64,000 nucleotides of DNA from Amoebidium appalachense (taxonomy: Eukaryota > Ichthyosporea): the NCBI GenBank assembly GCA_963693365.1, contig CAVNZM010000007.1, positions 6,634,001 to 6,698,000 on the forward strand. Reading direction: 5' to 3'. The notes below the pieces were generated by a model. It was given only the letters and a program-made list of their open reading frames with translations. It searched no databases and was not told the origin of the DNA. Shown piece after piece: positions 36,190 through 46,249 of this stretch (within the stretch, counting starts at the first letter, position 1; every line of letters starts with the position of its first letter). A program made the position numbers and the translations under genes.

Positions 36190-36789
36190 TCACACGGCAC
36201 CCGCGCTATGTGCACCGACCGGCGTGCGCGCATGATGTGGCGCGCTGAACCGCCTTTCACTTGTAAGATCACTTGCTGATGACGGAAGGGAACCAAGGCT
36301 TAAGCTACTGCCGGAGCTCGCCTGCCCCAGTCTGCGTTGCCTTGTAACGATCTCGGCATCGAAATTCCTCCCGTTGTTGTTGTTCCAATGTTTTGCGCCG
36401 AACGCATCAACACTGCACAGAGCAAACGAAACATGCTGGCCCGGGAGCGTGTGTCTTGGCAACTGTATGCTAAAGAAAAAGTGATTTGTGCAGGAGGTAT
36501 CCTCATTATCCACCGGCGGCCCCTCCGTGCATTCTGATTGCACATGCACAGCATGTTCATCCCTACAGCTAACCCAATTGTCCAGGCTGTAGCGTACAAA
36601 AACATCGGTTGATGATGGGAGGCCACTGACCGCAACTGCGCCGCGTATTCTCATGCTAAGCGGTTCAAATGCGAGCCACGTGAGAAGTACGGTATGCATG
36701 CCTGGCTGCAGGGACATCCGCCCTGGATGAGGAACGGGGGAAGATGGGGCCATGTCAAAGTGTAGGTAAAGGGTCTCTCGAACACCCAT
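36190..36789 (-). CDS. CBM21 (glycogen/starch-binding) domain protein, PP1 glycogen-targeting-subunit-like
   Basis: Single frame of 199 residues; an in-frame TAA lies just upstream of the ATG. A CBM21 fold is recognisable at about 36-145: the strand IRGAVAVSG, then VFVRYSLDNWVS (62-74; the conserved VRxTxDxW block), HFFFSIQLP (103-111), and FALCSVDAFG...WNNNNGRNF (122-143), matching the sugar-binding WDNNxGxNY signature. In opisthokonts this domain targets protein phosphatase 1 to glycogen. The PP1-docking RVxF motif that usually precedes it is not seen here, so either it lies in an unseen upstream exon or this protein binds polysaccharide without PP1. The C-terminus is Ser/Ala/His-rich and low in complexity. 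Glycogen binding is inferred from the motif alone. Confidence 0.75.
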   Translation of the reverse strand: MGVRETLYLHFDMAPSSPVPHPGRMSLQPGMHTVLLTWLAFEPLSMRIRGAVAVSGLPSSTDVFVRYSLDNWVSCRDEHAVHVQSECTEGPPVDNEDTSCTNHFFFSIQLPRHTLPGQHVSFALCSVDAFGAKHWNNNNGRNFDAEIVTRQRRLGQASSGSSLSLGSLPSSASDLTSERRFSAPHHARTPVGAHSAGAV

Positions 36790-38582
36790 TCTTTAAGAGG
36801 CCTAAAGGGGGAATCTGCTTAGATGAAACTAAACGGTAGAAGGTTGTTGAAGACGCCTGAAGTCAAAGGAAGTCAACTTATATAAAGTTTTCTTTTTCAC
36901 CTTTGAAAGAAATCATTCGCTTTTTAAAAGATGCTGGTCTGATGTGTAAAAGATGCTTATGATGTTTAAACCATCTGACAAATTCGTGTGGATCTCGTTT
37001 CAATCACGTGTGTAGAAAGAGAGATGAATTGATAATACTCTTCGGTATCACTTCCAACTGACTGCACGAGTTTTTCTGGTGTAGACACTTGCACGAAAAC
37101 ATACAACGTCGCGAACAAAGAGCCTTTGATAACCATGTGAAGAACGGAAAAGCCTTGGTGTGTAATGCATTCATGGCATGCATAATAAACTGCTGTACGT
37201 AATCGGCTAACGGCACATGCGTCTGGCCTATGAAGTGGGCACCGGTACATAAATCGTAATACGTATGTTGCTGCATTATGTGCGAGTTCAAGCGGTAAAT
37301 CAACAAGCCTTTGCTGAGTCTTGGAACAAATATTCATTTATAATTTAGTATATGCATTAAGAAATGATTTTCTCTCTGTTTCTTTTATGTGCATAGTGTA
37401 TAACCTAGAGTTTTTTGTGTTCTCAGGGGTACAGTGCAGGGCGGAAAATATTCCCCACCGCAGATCCGCTGGACATTTTCATGAGCCACTTTTAGGTCAG
37501 CGACGAATAAGTAGTGTGACTGCGCATCAATCAAAAGACGCCATGTATTATTCATCCAATCAACGACGAACAGCTGACAGCACTAATGCATGTGTGTACA
37601 GGAAGAGCAGTGTGCACTGGCAAAGGTAAGCCTGGCAGTGTTTCCAACATTCACGAGGCTTTTTCTCCAAAACTAGCAGGTTGTAATCAACAAATCAATC
37701 ATGTGCATTAAACTTAGTCTTCATTTTGGCACTAGGTTTGAAGGTTGACTGGAATACAGCCCAAGTAAAGAATGGACTTGAAGTAGGGGAATGGGAAGAA
37801 GAAAGAGTACTGGTACTTATTTATTGCATCGTGACATCTGATTGGTTTAGACGAACCAAGTAGTTTTCAAGTGTTGCCGCCGGGCGTCGGCCGGTGGTGA
37901 CGACTGACGAGGCTCGCGGCTGGGGGTGCTGCCACCCAAGCCTACCGTAGCGTACCGACTCCCGAGTTTACAGCTCTCAAGTTGATTATGTACGAAGCAC
38001 GTGCATGTCTAATATTATTTTTTAGTTCTTTATTTATTTTTTCTGCCGCATAGGCTCGTTTTTGTCCCTGCTCTCGCGTATACAACGGTTGCGCCGAGCT
38101 AACACCGGTGCCGCCGAGTCGGGCCCCGACCCGCCAGCGTGAGAGGGCCGGAAAAGCCGCGATGGCCCGCGAACTTCATGGATCTTTACACTGAGATCTA
38201 GGCTGGCTAGAGAATGGCTAGATCTGCAATTCCGATTGGCCGTTCGGCTACCAGTGATCTGTTCCGGAACGTAGAGCATGGACTGGAGCAGATCTGTCAT
38301 CTACGGCTATTTTTACATGTGTGTACATGTGCATGTACAGCACCGTTCATAGGGCCAGATGGTTAGCGGCGGTCCGTGCAAGTTGCCAACACTTTGGGTA
38401 GTGTTTTGTCTTTTCCGGATGGCTGTAAGATTTTTTTTTATGCTCGTAATTACTTCTATACTTACTGTGGCATCCAACTTAATATATATGCATGGTCTTA
38501 CGGTACGTCCGATCATGATCCGATATGCATTTTGTGTGCCCTTCCCTCCGGAGAGGCCCGAGGGGGAGGGGGAGGGGGGGGG
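36790..38582. other. Intergenic region
   Basis: Mostly unique DNA without a recognised gene. 38180-38300 has repeated AGATCT words and one ATTGGCC box. 37857-37925 is GC-rich. A minus-strand frame at 36966-37337 was examined and not accepted. Confidence 0.4.
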
Positions 38583-38805
38583 CTACCACCTACAGAGGTG
38601 GTGCCTAATTTTCCTTCCTACCTCAGCATAAATGTCTCGCTAGTAGTGACAATGTTTATCTGTGTACGCGAAGTGACTGCTGCGAATTCGAAGGGAAGGC
38701 TGCAAAGAAAAAGGGCTGCGGGCTGCGAAGAAGGAAGGAATAATCGGCCGCCGTCGGCGAGCCGATTTAGCTCAGAGATGGCGCGTGACACCGTCAGTAC
38801 GTGTC
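38583..38805. repeat. Dispersed repeat copy B (stem-loop headed)
   Basis: Near-full copy of the repeat at 21923-22130 with the hairpin CCACCTACAGAGGTGG (perfect 6-bp stem), a small insertion at about 38640-38665, and the conserved 3' end GGCGCGTGACACCGTCAGTA. Confidence 0.65.
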
Positions 38806-38889
38806 CGGGGGGGGGGGGGGGGGGGGGGGGAGCGACTTCATTTATGACCGATAAAGCAATTATAAAGGCGGTCCATGTGTACACATGTG

Positions 38890-39100
38890 CCATACACACA
38901 CATGCGCGCGCACACACACATACACACACATACAAACTCAAAACGTGCACACACGGGTGCGCGCACACACATGAGAAGCGCTCGCACACAGTCGCGCTTA
39001 CACACATACTCGCACACACACACACGCGCACACACAAAAGCACTAGCTCACTCACGCACACAAAACACGCCGACACGCACACGCACACACACATACACGT

Positions 39101-39140
<40 letters not shown>

Positions 39141-39390
39141 GCACTATACACACACACGTACACACACACACACAAACACTACACACACACGCGCGCGCAC
39201 ACACACAGACACCCCGCTCCCCCCCACACACGTATACACAAAAACACACGTGCACACACACGCGCGCGCGAGCGCGGTCAAACACGCACACGCGCACAAA
39301 ATACACGATACAGGCGCACACGCGTGCACACACACACACACGCACACACACACACGTACCCGCACACGCACACACGCACACACACAAACT

Positions 39391-39453
<63 letters not shown>

Positions 39454-39455
39454 CA

Positions 39456-39486
<31 letters not shown>

Positions 39487-39580
39487 GCGTGCGCACAAGC
39501 ACACGCACACACAAACACACACACACACTGTGACACACACACACACATACACACATACACACACACACACACACACATAC

Positions 39581-39660
<80 letters not shown>

Positions 39661-39790
39661 CGAAGTTCCTTCCATAACAACCCGCCACCGGGGGGAGGGG
39701 GAGGGGGAGAAGGGGAGCGGGAGGGGGGAGGGGGGTGGAGGGGACGCGGAGGGGGGGGGGGGGGGGGGAGGGGGGGGGGGGGGGGGGATC
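38890..39790. repeat. Long (AC)n-rich array followed by G-rich block
   Basis: About 760 bases of AC-dominated sequence with (AC)n stretches (for example 39106-39139, 39394-39450, 39590-39658), alternating GC runs at 39473-39490, then a G-rich block 39690-39787. No gene. Confidence 0.9.
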
Positions 39791-40843
39791 GGGAGGGTGT
39801 ACAGAGGAGGGGTGCGCGCCGCCACGTGATTAATAAAAGTCATTCAATTGCAATCAAAATTTTCCACGCATTAGGCAGGAAAACACGACACTCCAGCAAG
39901 CAAGTTTGAGCTTGTTACGAAAAGAGTTCGAATCTCGGGCGTCTCGGGCAAATGCACAAACTGTATCGCATCATACGTGGAATGCTGGCTTGCCGCTCAG
40001 ATCTAGGAGAAAAAATTACTCAACCTGACTTCAGAGTCCGGCAGGACCAACGCCGGCAACCACATGTACAAGCTGCGCAATATTCATGTTCATATAATAC
40101 TACACTTGTTCATGTAATACTATACAACTAGTAACCCATGTTGTAGCAGAGCTCTCCGCGCCGAATGCCCACCCAAAAGGTGGACGTGCCATGGCCAGGA
40201 ATACTATCTATATTGATCCGACCTGAATCGATAAATGCTCCAACCAGAGTACTGTATGACGTCATCATATAAAAACGCCTGGCGCAGGGTCAGTTTTGCA
40301 CGTGTTACTCTCTTTTTCTCACCATTTTACCCTAACGTGACAGGGAACAAGCACATCACAAAAAAACCGTAGAAAAATTCTTGGCGGGGTAGTGGCTTAG
40401 TAAGTAATGGTAGGCATTCAACGATTTTGAGCTTCAATTTACGGAGAACTTTGTAGTGTTTGCGCACCCCATGACTACAATAATTTCTCGGAATGCTTGT
40501 TGGTATGGCTTATTTTGCACTTTACGGGTTCTGGCACCGGGAGGCCATAGGCCTGAGCCAAGAAAAACGTCAAACTTGTTACAAATGCGTGCCAAAGATG
40601 CATACTTTAAACGTTCACGTTGTTGCTTTTGCACCACAGGTGCATTTTTCGTTTGAGAAACATTGACATCAGCTTTCAAATTCGTTTTTTTCGGTACACA
40701 CACTTCAAATAACCCTTTTAGCATCTAGTTACCACAAACAGTTTCGAAGAAACGAATAAAAACCAAACAAATCACCCCTAATCCGAAAACGACAAATGAG
40801 TGTTGCGCAATGTACAGAAACTGACCAGTGGGCAGAAGGTACT
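39791..40843. other. Intergenic region 3' of the piggyBac transposase
   Basis: Unique DNA without a recognised gene. A 96-codon minus-strand frame at 40434-40724 directly downstream of the transposase stop has no family resemblance that I can see. It probably holds the transposon 3' end, but I could not identify piggyBac terminal repeats. Confidence 0.4.
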
Positions 40844-42877
40844 TTAACGTGTAGTGTTTCTGCGTGATCGTACCGGGCCTGTGTTTGTGTTGACTTGGGT
40901 GCGTGTGCGTGGAGGAACACCATGTGTGATGTGGTTTTCGAAGCATGCACGTGTTTGATCATTGCAGAGAAACACATTACACTTGATGCAGTAGGTATGT
41001 GTCTGGTGGCGTTCCCCTTTGTTCCTAAAGCAGAGAACGCATCTACCTTTTCTTTCTTTTCTGGCACGCTGGTGTCCGTGTAGAGCATGGGGGGCAGGAG
41101 CAGCAGGGGGAAGGGGGTATTCTAGTGCAGGCAGGTGGGGGTTGCATATGAGTGCTTCTGCTAGCTCACGCCTTGTGTCCATGCTCGTGTTTGTGGATTT
41201 GCCAAAGTATCTGTATGCAAAGTGTACGTTTGCTACTACAAACCCCAGAAGCCCCCCAAAGGTGCGGAGTTGGTGACGTTTAGTGCCCAAGGCTTCGTCC
41301 ACAGAGCCGTTTAACATTCGTGTTTTGTTGAATATATCGGCCATGTTGTAGTTTTCGAAGTATTCTTCGACTGCTTTCGGTTGGGGGACGTCATTTCCGT
41401 TTCGTGATTTTCTCGGTTGACCCGGCTGAGTACTTGAACATGAGGTGATCACTTTCATACTGTAGTTCTTGTTTCTCCATAACACCGCAACGAGGTCTAC
41501 TCCGTCCACACTGCACACTGCCTCCGACCATACACCACGTCCTTCCTCACATAGAAGGTCCAACATGTTGAGGGGAAAGTCTCTGGTTGCGGTTTTGACA
41601 TTGAAAAGTGCGTAGAATCCGATTTTGTACACTTCCCTTGTCCCGGTTACTGACCCAAACCAGCTGTCTCCGACGATCGTTCTGGGGTTACGGTGGGTGG
41701 GGTTGGCCCTTGGGGTTAGAAGACGCAAGGTGGTGCCTGTTCCAGCTCCCAACTGTCGGTACGGTTTGCTTGCCATCCTAAGCTTCCCCTCGTTCATTTC
41801 GAAGTTAATGAGTATGTTGGTTACACAGTCGTGTAGAGTTTTTATTTCTTGACCGAGAGGGTGGGGTTTTCGTTTTATATAGATTTGGCACGGAAGGTTG
41901 CAATGATAGCTGGCAAAGATGGCCTCGTCTTCGCATAATTCATCCCCGGGCTCGATAGAGCAACGGCACCGACTCTGCAGTGCTTCCATGAAACCGCGTG
42001 TGTCTTTCAGTGGATCATCCTCCGGATATTGAGTGATGTCGGTGACGGTAAAGCAGGCACGGATGTTTTCGAACCGGTGTTCGGTCATGAAGCGGGCAAA
42101 GTCGTGTACGGGAAATATGTGGCTTGGGTTCTCTGCTGCCGACGTCCAGTAGTTCGATCTCGAGCCGGGTTCGAATGTTCCAGCCATGTAAATCCACATA
42201 CCCAACCACCTAAGTAGCTCACCCGGGGTTAAGTCAACCCAATTTTTGTAACGTGCACGACCTACTTCGTTTGTGAGTGGAATGACTGCTGTGAAGAGAT
42301 ACTCCATAGGCATGAAGTGTTCAAACAAACACAGAACACTCTTGCGCTTGTTTAGTGCTAGTGGAATGGTTGGTTTTCTGCGTGGGCCTGTTCTTTTGTC
42401 AAGTACTTGCTCATCTGGAATGGTCCATTGCAAGGTGCACGTGGGGTCGGTGGGGGTAGGTAACTCTACTTGTTCATCTACAAGTTCTATCTCATCTTCA
42501 TTCTCACTGTCTGTGACAGGAATCTCTACTTGTTGGATGTCTCCATCTGGATCTTCGTCACTATCACTCTCTAGCTCGCTACTTGTGTGTTCACTGTCTT
42601 CTTCATCTATTAAAGTTAGCTGATGGCGCAGAACTACTTCTGTGGTACCGTCAAAATCAAACTTTACTTTCCATTCACTGCCTTCGTTTGTCTTGCATCG
42701 TTTCACTACTGTGCCAACCAGTATTTGTGTGTCCCAACTCAGGCCGAACTTCTTGTAAGACCAACGTGTGGTGTCATCTGTGAAATCTTCCCCCTGAACC
42801 CCGTCAAATATGTATGCAAAACAACAGACACGAGCTCCAGAATAAAGTGACTCTATTGGGTCTAATGTTTTGGCCAT
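40844..42877 (-). CDS. piggyBac-type transposase (DDE_Tnp_1_7 family), apparently intact
   Basis: Uninterrupted 677-residue frame with ATG at 42875-42877. piggyBac transposases excise and insert DNA at TTAA using a DDD active site. All three Asp are identifiable: Asp317 in CEDEAI, Asp404 in VGDSWFGS and Asp514 in NMADIFN. Their spacings (87 and 110) are close to those of the family. Upstream are an acidic N-terminal region (91-140, Asp/Glu/Ser-rich) and the family block KNWVDLTPGELLRWLGMWIYM (211-231). The C-terminus has a Cys-rich domain (Cys613, Cys616, Cys630, Cys633, Cys638, Cys645, His649), as in piggyBac C-terminal zinc-binding domains, then a basic tail. The lack of stops suggests a recent or active copy, or a domesticated gene. 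Flanking TTAA and terminal inverted repeats were not found by eye. Confidence 0.9.
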   Translation of the reverse strand: MAKTLDPIESLYSGARVCCFAYIFDGVQGEDFTDDTTRWSYKKFGLSWDTQILVGTVVKRCKTNEGSEWKVKFDFDGTTEVVLRHQLTLIDEEDSEHTSSELESDSDEDPDGDIQQVEIPVTDSENEDEIELVDEQVELPTPTDPTCTLQWTIPDEQVLDKRTGPRRKPTIPLALNKRKSVLCLFEHFMPMEYLFTAVIPLTNEVGRARYKNWVDLTPGELLRWLGMWIYMAGTFEPGSRSNYWTSAAENPSHIFPVHDFARFMTEHRFENIRACFTVTDITQYPEDDPLKDTRGFMEALQSRCRCSIEPGDELCEDEAIFASYHCNLPCQIYIKRKPHPLGQEIKTLHDCVTNILINFEMNEGKLRMASKPYRQLGAGTGTTLRLLTPRANPTHRNPRTIVGDSWFGSVTGTREVYKIGFYALFNVKTATRDFPLNMLDLLCEEGRGVWSEAVCSVDGVDLVAVLWRNKNYSMKVITSCSSTQPGQPRKSRNGNDVPQPKAVEEYFENYNMADIFNKTRMLNGSVDEALGTKRHQLRTFGGLLGFVVANVHFAYRYFGKSTNTSMDTRRELAEALICNPHLPALEYPLPPAAPAPHALHGHQRARKERKGRCVLCFRNKGERHQTHTYCIKCNVFLCNDQTRACFENHITHGVPPRTRTQVNTNTGPVRSRRNTTR

Positions 42878-43335
42878 GTTGGGCGCTCATCTTTCACATG
42901 AAACCCATGGCTTGTTGTGTTCGCGGACTCAGCAAGTTTCGTCCGTTTGATCATGAATCATGTTGTTGTCGAGCATGAATTCAAAAACTTGCAACAGCGT
43001 CGGCAACCAATAAAAGCTAGGGAAGGCCTTGTTAGTTACCGTACCAAAGACAAAAAAGGTGTAAACTTATGTTTTCTTACTGGCTGTACAAAAAAAAGCG
43101 GGCTCCTGGGCCCCAATAGCTCGCGGTATCCTTCCGAAACAAGCATTCCTAAAGTACTGCGGTCAGAGTACTTATGGCCGCTAAGTTCTCCGATCAGAGT
43201 ACATTTCGGATGCATCAATATCCGATTATGACCGTGGTCCGTAGTATCTATTCATAATTTTGTTTTAAAAGCTCTGGCACTCAGCCTTAGTGGTGCGGCA
43301 ACTTGATGTTTTTGTTTTGTTTTTTTCCCCAAAGT

Positions 43336-43369
<34 letters not shown>

Positions 43370-43826
43370 CTCCACTGATCGGAGAAGAGGCGAAGGAGGG
43401 GGGGGGGGGGGGAGGGAGAGAAGGGGGACGGGGGCTGTTGGAGGAAAAGAGGGAGCCCGGGGGGCCGGGGATGGGGAGGGGGGGGTCCAAAGAGGAGTTG
43501 CGAGCATGTGAACTTTTTGGTGGCCCAAGGCGTGAGGATAAATGATAAATATATAAGCAGGCCGTACCATATCACGGCATGGGAAACGTAACTTGCTGCC
43601 AGTGATATTGTTTTTACAGGCTGACACAACTGTGGTTGTTTATCTAAATGTCAAAAACATGACCCTTCTAGATTTAATTCCGTGTGCAGGTGTTGGGCAG
43701 TGGGGGAAGGGGACCTTACAGAAAGTTGACCTACTATCATGATCACCATAAAATTAAACTTGGAAGAAGTTACGGTTGGCTGTATACATTCTAATTGGGG
43801 ATGACCCGGATGAGAGAGAGATGGGA

Positions 43827-43860
<34 letters not shown>

Positions 43861-45130
43861 AAGCGTATATATGTCGTGCTCTGTAACACTCTGATGTCTG
43901 ATACATGAGTTCTCCCAGAACTTCGGGAAGGCATTCGGGAAGGCAGTGCTTTGAAGCGGACCGAGGTATTCACACGTCAACAATCAATCATATGGCTTTG
44001 ATGCGTGTGCTTTTGCAAAGAAAATCTCACCGGATTACAATGTAAGGCAACTAATTTTGTGATCATTAGATAATCTTTTTTATACGTTCCGAACTCATAA
44101 GAAAATGCCTACAGGAGTTAGTTGATTGATCGTTTCATTCGTTTGTTTTGCCATGGGTGAGCACGGGTGTCCGACTGTCCGTGACGATTCTGACGAACGT
44201 GTATATATTGGAATGCGCAAGTGTAAACAACCTGTCCAATCACATAGCGAGGCTTTAGTTCGCCAATCACAGTTTAGTTGCTTCTAGATTGTCAATAAAA
44301 GTTCGAATACCGTTGCAAACAAAGTGCGTTGCTAAAGATATGTTCCTGTCTTTAAATTACAGCATTAGACTTTTACGCTTATCTTTTACTGATTGGAAGC
44401 TCGCTGTGGATATACTTCATTGCTATTCAATTGCTGCACAGCTTGATGATGGTCATGTGTTGTTGGACGCGATTTGTGAGTGGAATGTGGAAGATGCCAG
44501 ATGCAGGGTAGGAAAATTCCTGGATAGATAACGGTCCGATCATGGGACGCCGGGATGTACAGCGCAAATACACTTTTCATCTTTATGCAAAAGATGTGCC
44601 AAAAGCCCCTAAAGACCTTTATAAATGTAATGTTAAAATTGTTGTGCGTAACCCCCTGTAGTGTTATTTCTGTCTGAAGTGGTAAGCATGTGGTTTAGCG
44701 AGGCTGTGATTATGTGTGATATCGCTAACAATGACATTCCATCAACTTCCGTGATCGTTCATTGGTCAAACTTCATTATCCAATAGGATCCCAGCAGCGC
44801 AGATATAATGCCATGCCGGGCCCGAAATGTTCACTTCGAACACATACTCGCTTCGAAACGCTTTACATTTGACCTGTTTGTGTCACTGTACTGTAGTGCC
44901 CTACACGCGTTGTGTCGCCGAATCTTCAGGCTTTATTTGAAAACAAAGACATCTTTCGACCGTTCGTTTTTTCTTATCTCTCGTACCCCTTGCGAACATA
45001 TACATCATCCGGCTTGCGTTAATTAATTCTAATTTTAATTACTAAAACACTCTATAAGCTTGTCTTGGAGAATTGAACTTTTCTTTTGTCCTCTACTGAC
45101 TGCATAATTGCTAACCAGCTGAAACTAAAA
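42878..45130. other. Intergenic region with promoter-like CCAAT boxes
   Basis: Poly-G/G-rich blocks at about 43339-43369, 43397-43490 and 43830-43859. CCAAT boxes lie near 44236, 44262, 44761 and 44780; the last two are 350 bp upstream of the phosphatase-like gene. A plus-strand 80-codon frame at 44289-44531 has no recognisable relatives and is not called. Confidence 0.45.
44761..44784. promoter_or_regulatory. Paired CCAAT boxes upstream of the phosphatase-like gene
   Basis: ATTGG at 44761-44765 and CCAAT at 44780-44784, about 350 bp before the ATG at 45131. Same arrangement as the other promoters in the window. Confidence 0.35.
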
Positions 45131-46249
45131 ATGCTGTCTCAGCCAATTGCATCCTGGGCCGTATTCCTTCTGGCTGCCCATGCCACCGTCCCAGTGAGCG
45201 CAGCACCTACAACACCACAACAAACCCCTTCTATTCCTCTCAATGTGAACATACAAGTCTACCGTCAGGGGCGTGCATGCTACAGCAGCAACATCGAACC
45301 GTGTATGAACCAGACAGCACTAAAAACCAACCCCCTGTGCTATGAAAACTCATCCAACACACGCGACCCCATCCTCACAGACTACGGTGTCAAGGCATCC
45401 AAAAACACTGCCAAGTGGCTGCAGCGCGCCTGGGAAAAGGGGTTCACCAAACGTCCTGATGTTGTCTTCACATCTGCACTACTGCGCGCAACAGAAACCG
45501 GATTCTACACTTTTCCCCAGTTCACCATCTACCAGGCTCCATACCTCGCAGAGTGCGAATACGGTTCAAGAACCAACGAAACTCTCCGCCGCCTGCCAGG
45601 GAGCCCCTCCGGGACACCCATTACACCTTCCGACCAGTTTGAAGCTCTTAAAGAAGTAACAGACGATGAAGAAGACCTTGCACGCATCAACTACACATAT
45701 GTGAACCAGTGGGCGGGCGTAAACTGCTCTGGGCCGGAACTTATCACCTCGGGCGAGCCGCGGTGTCTCGCCGGAACGTGGCAGACCTTTCTCGGTTGGT
45801 TGGCAAATGTGCTCGTGCAAAACCCCCCCACACCGGAGTTGGCCGGGAAAGTGTTGAACGGTGAAGATGTTACTGTTGCCGTCGTGACTCACGGCGATTA
45901 TATTGGAGAGATGGTGTTTGAGAGAGACTATGAGGAATGGGATGGGGCTTTTAACAACCAGGGCTACGAAACCGTTCACCTGCTCGATAAAGAGAAAAAG
46001 ACTTTGACTCGCGCAGACGGAAAAACGGGGCCTTGGCCTGCCGCGTTTGGTGCTCCCGGGGCGACGAAGATATGTAAGGAGAGTAAGGGTGGGTTTATGG
46101 TGATGAACGATGATTATGATGGGGTGATTGATTTTATGGGCCGGTGCATCAAGAGAGAGCCTGAGTTGTACACTAGAGAATTTGTGGATGCGTGCTTTGG
46201 AAACTGGGCTGGGATGGCAGACGACCGTGATGATTACTGGAAGAACTGA
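45131..46249 (+). CDS. Secreted histidine-phosphatase-fold protein with the catalytic His replaced by Gln
   Basis: Intronless, 372 residues from the ATG at 45131. An N-terminal signal peptide is likely (hydrophobic 7-24, Ala-rich end), and there are several N-x-S/T sites, so the product is probably secreted or lysosomal. Branch-1 histidine phosphatase (phosphoglycerate-mutase-like) landmarks: the first motif, normally RHG, reads RQG (45-47); LTDYG (82-86); SALLRATET (115-123) with the second Arg (119); and VVTHGD with the second His (254). Family enzymes form a phospho-His intermediate on the RHG His. With Gln46 (codon CAG) the protein should lack this chemistry and may bind phospho-ligands instead, unless the base is a sequencing error. 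The frame is otherwise intact, so decay is not evident. A G-rich tract begins 13 bp after the stop. Confidence 0.8.
   Translation: MLSQPIASWAVFLLAAHATVPVSAAPTTPQQTPSIPLNVNIQVYRQGRACYSSNIEPCMNQTALKTNPLCYENSSNTRDPILTDYGVKASKNTAKWLQRAWEKGFTKRPDVVFTSALLRATETGFYTFPQFTIYQAPYLAECEYGSRTNETLRRLPGSPSGTPITPSDQFEALKEVTDDEEDLARINYTYVNQWAGVNCSGPELITSGEPRCLAGTWQTFLGWLANVLVQNPPTPELAGKVLNGEDVTVAVVTHGDYIGEMVFERDYEEWDGAFNNQGYETVHLLDKEKKTLTRADGKTGPWPAAFGAPGATKICKESKGGFMVMNDDYDGVIDFMGRCIKREPELYTREFVDACFGNWAGMADDRDDYWKN

Noticed and set aside
36966-37337. 123-codon minus-strand frame upstream of the CBM21 gene
   Set aside because: No recognisable family and a second overlapping frame of similar length; no splice phase evidence links it to the CBM21 exon.
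38761-38805. tRNA A-box-like TTAGCTCAG in repeat copy B
   Set aside because: No matching D-arm 3' strand, anticodon arm or T arm can be folded; copy A has lost the word.
38376-39909. Very long frames of Thr-His or Cys-Val repeats in both orientations
   Set aside because: They are the six-frame translation of (AC)n/(GT)n microsatellites, with no non-repeat domain.
40434-40724. 96-codon frame just downstream of the piggyBac transposase
   Set aside because: No motif, no codon or context support; probably the transposon 3' region.
44289-44531. 80-codon plus-strand frame between piggyBac and the phosphatase-like gene
   Set aside because: No family resemblance and no convincing splice sites.
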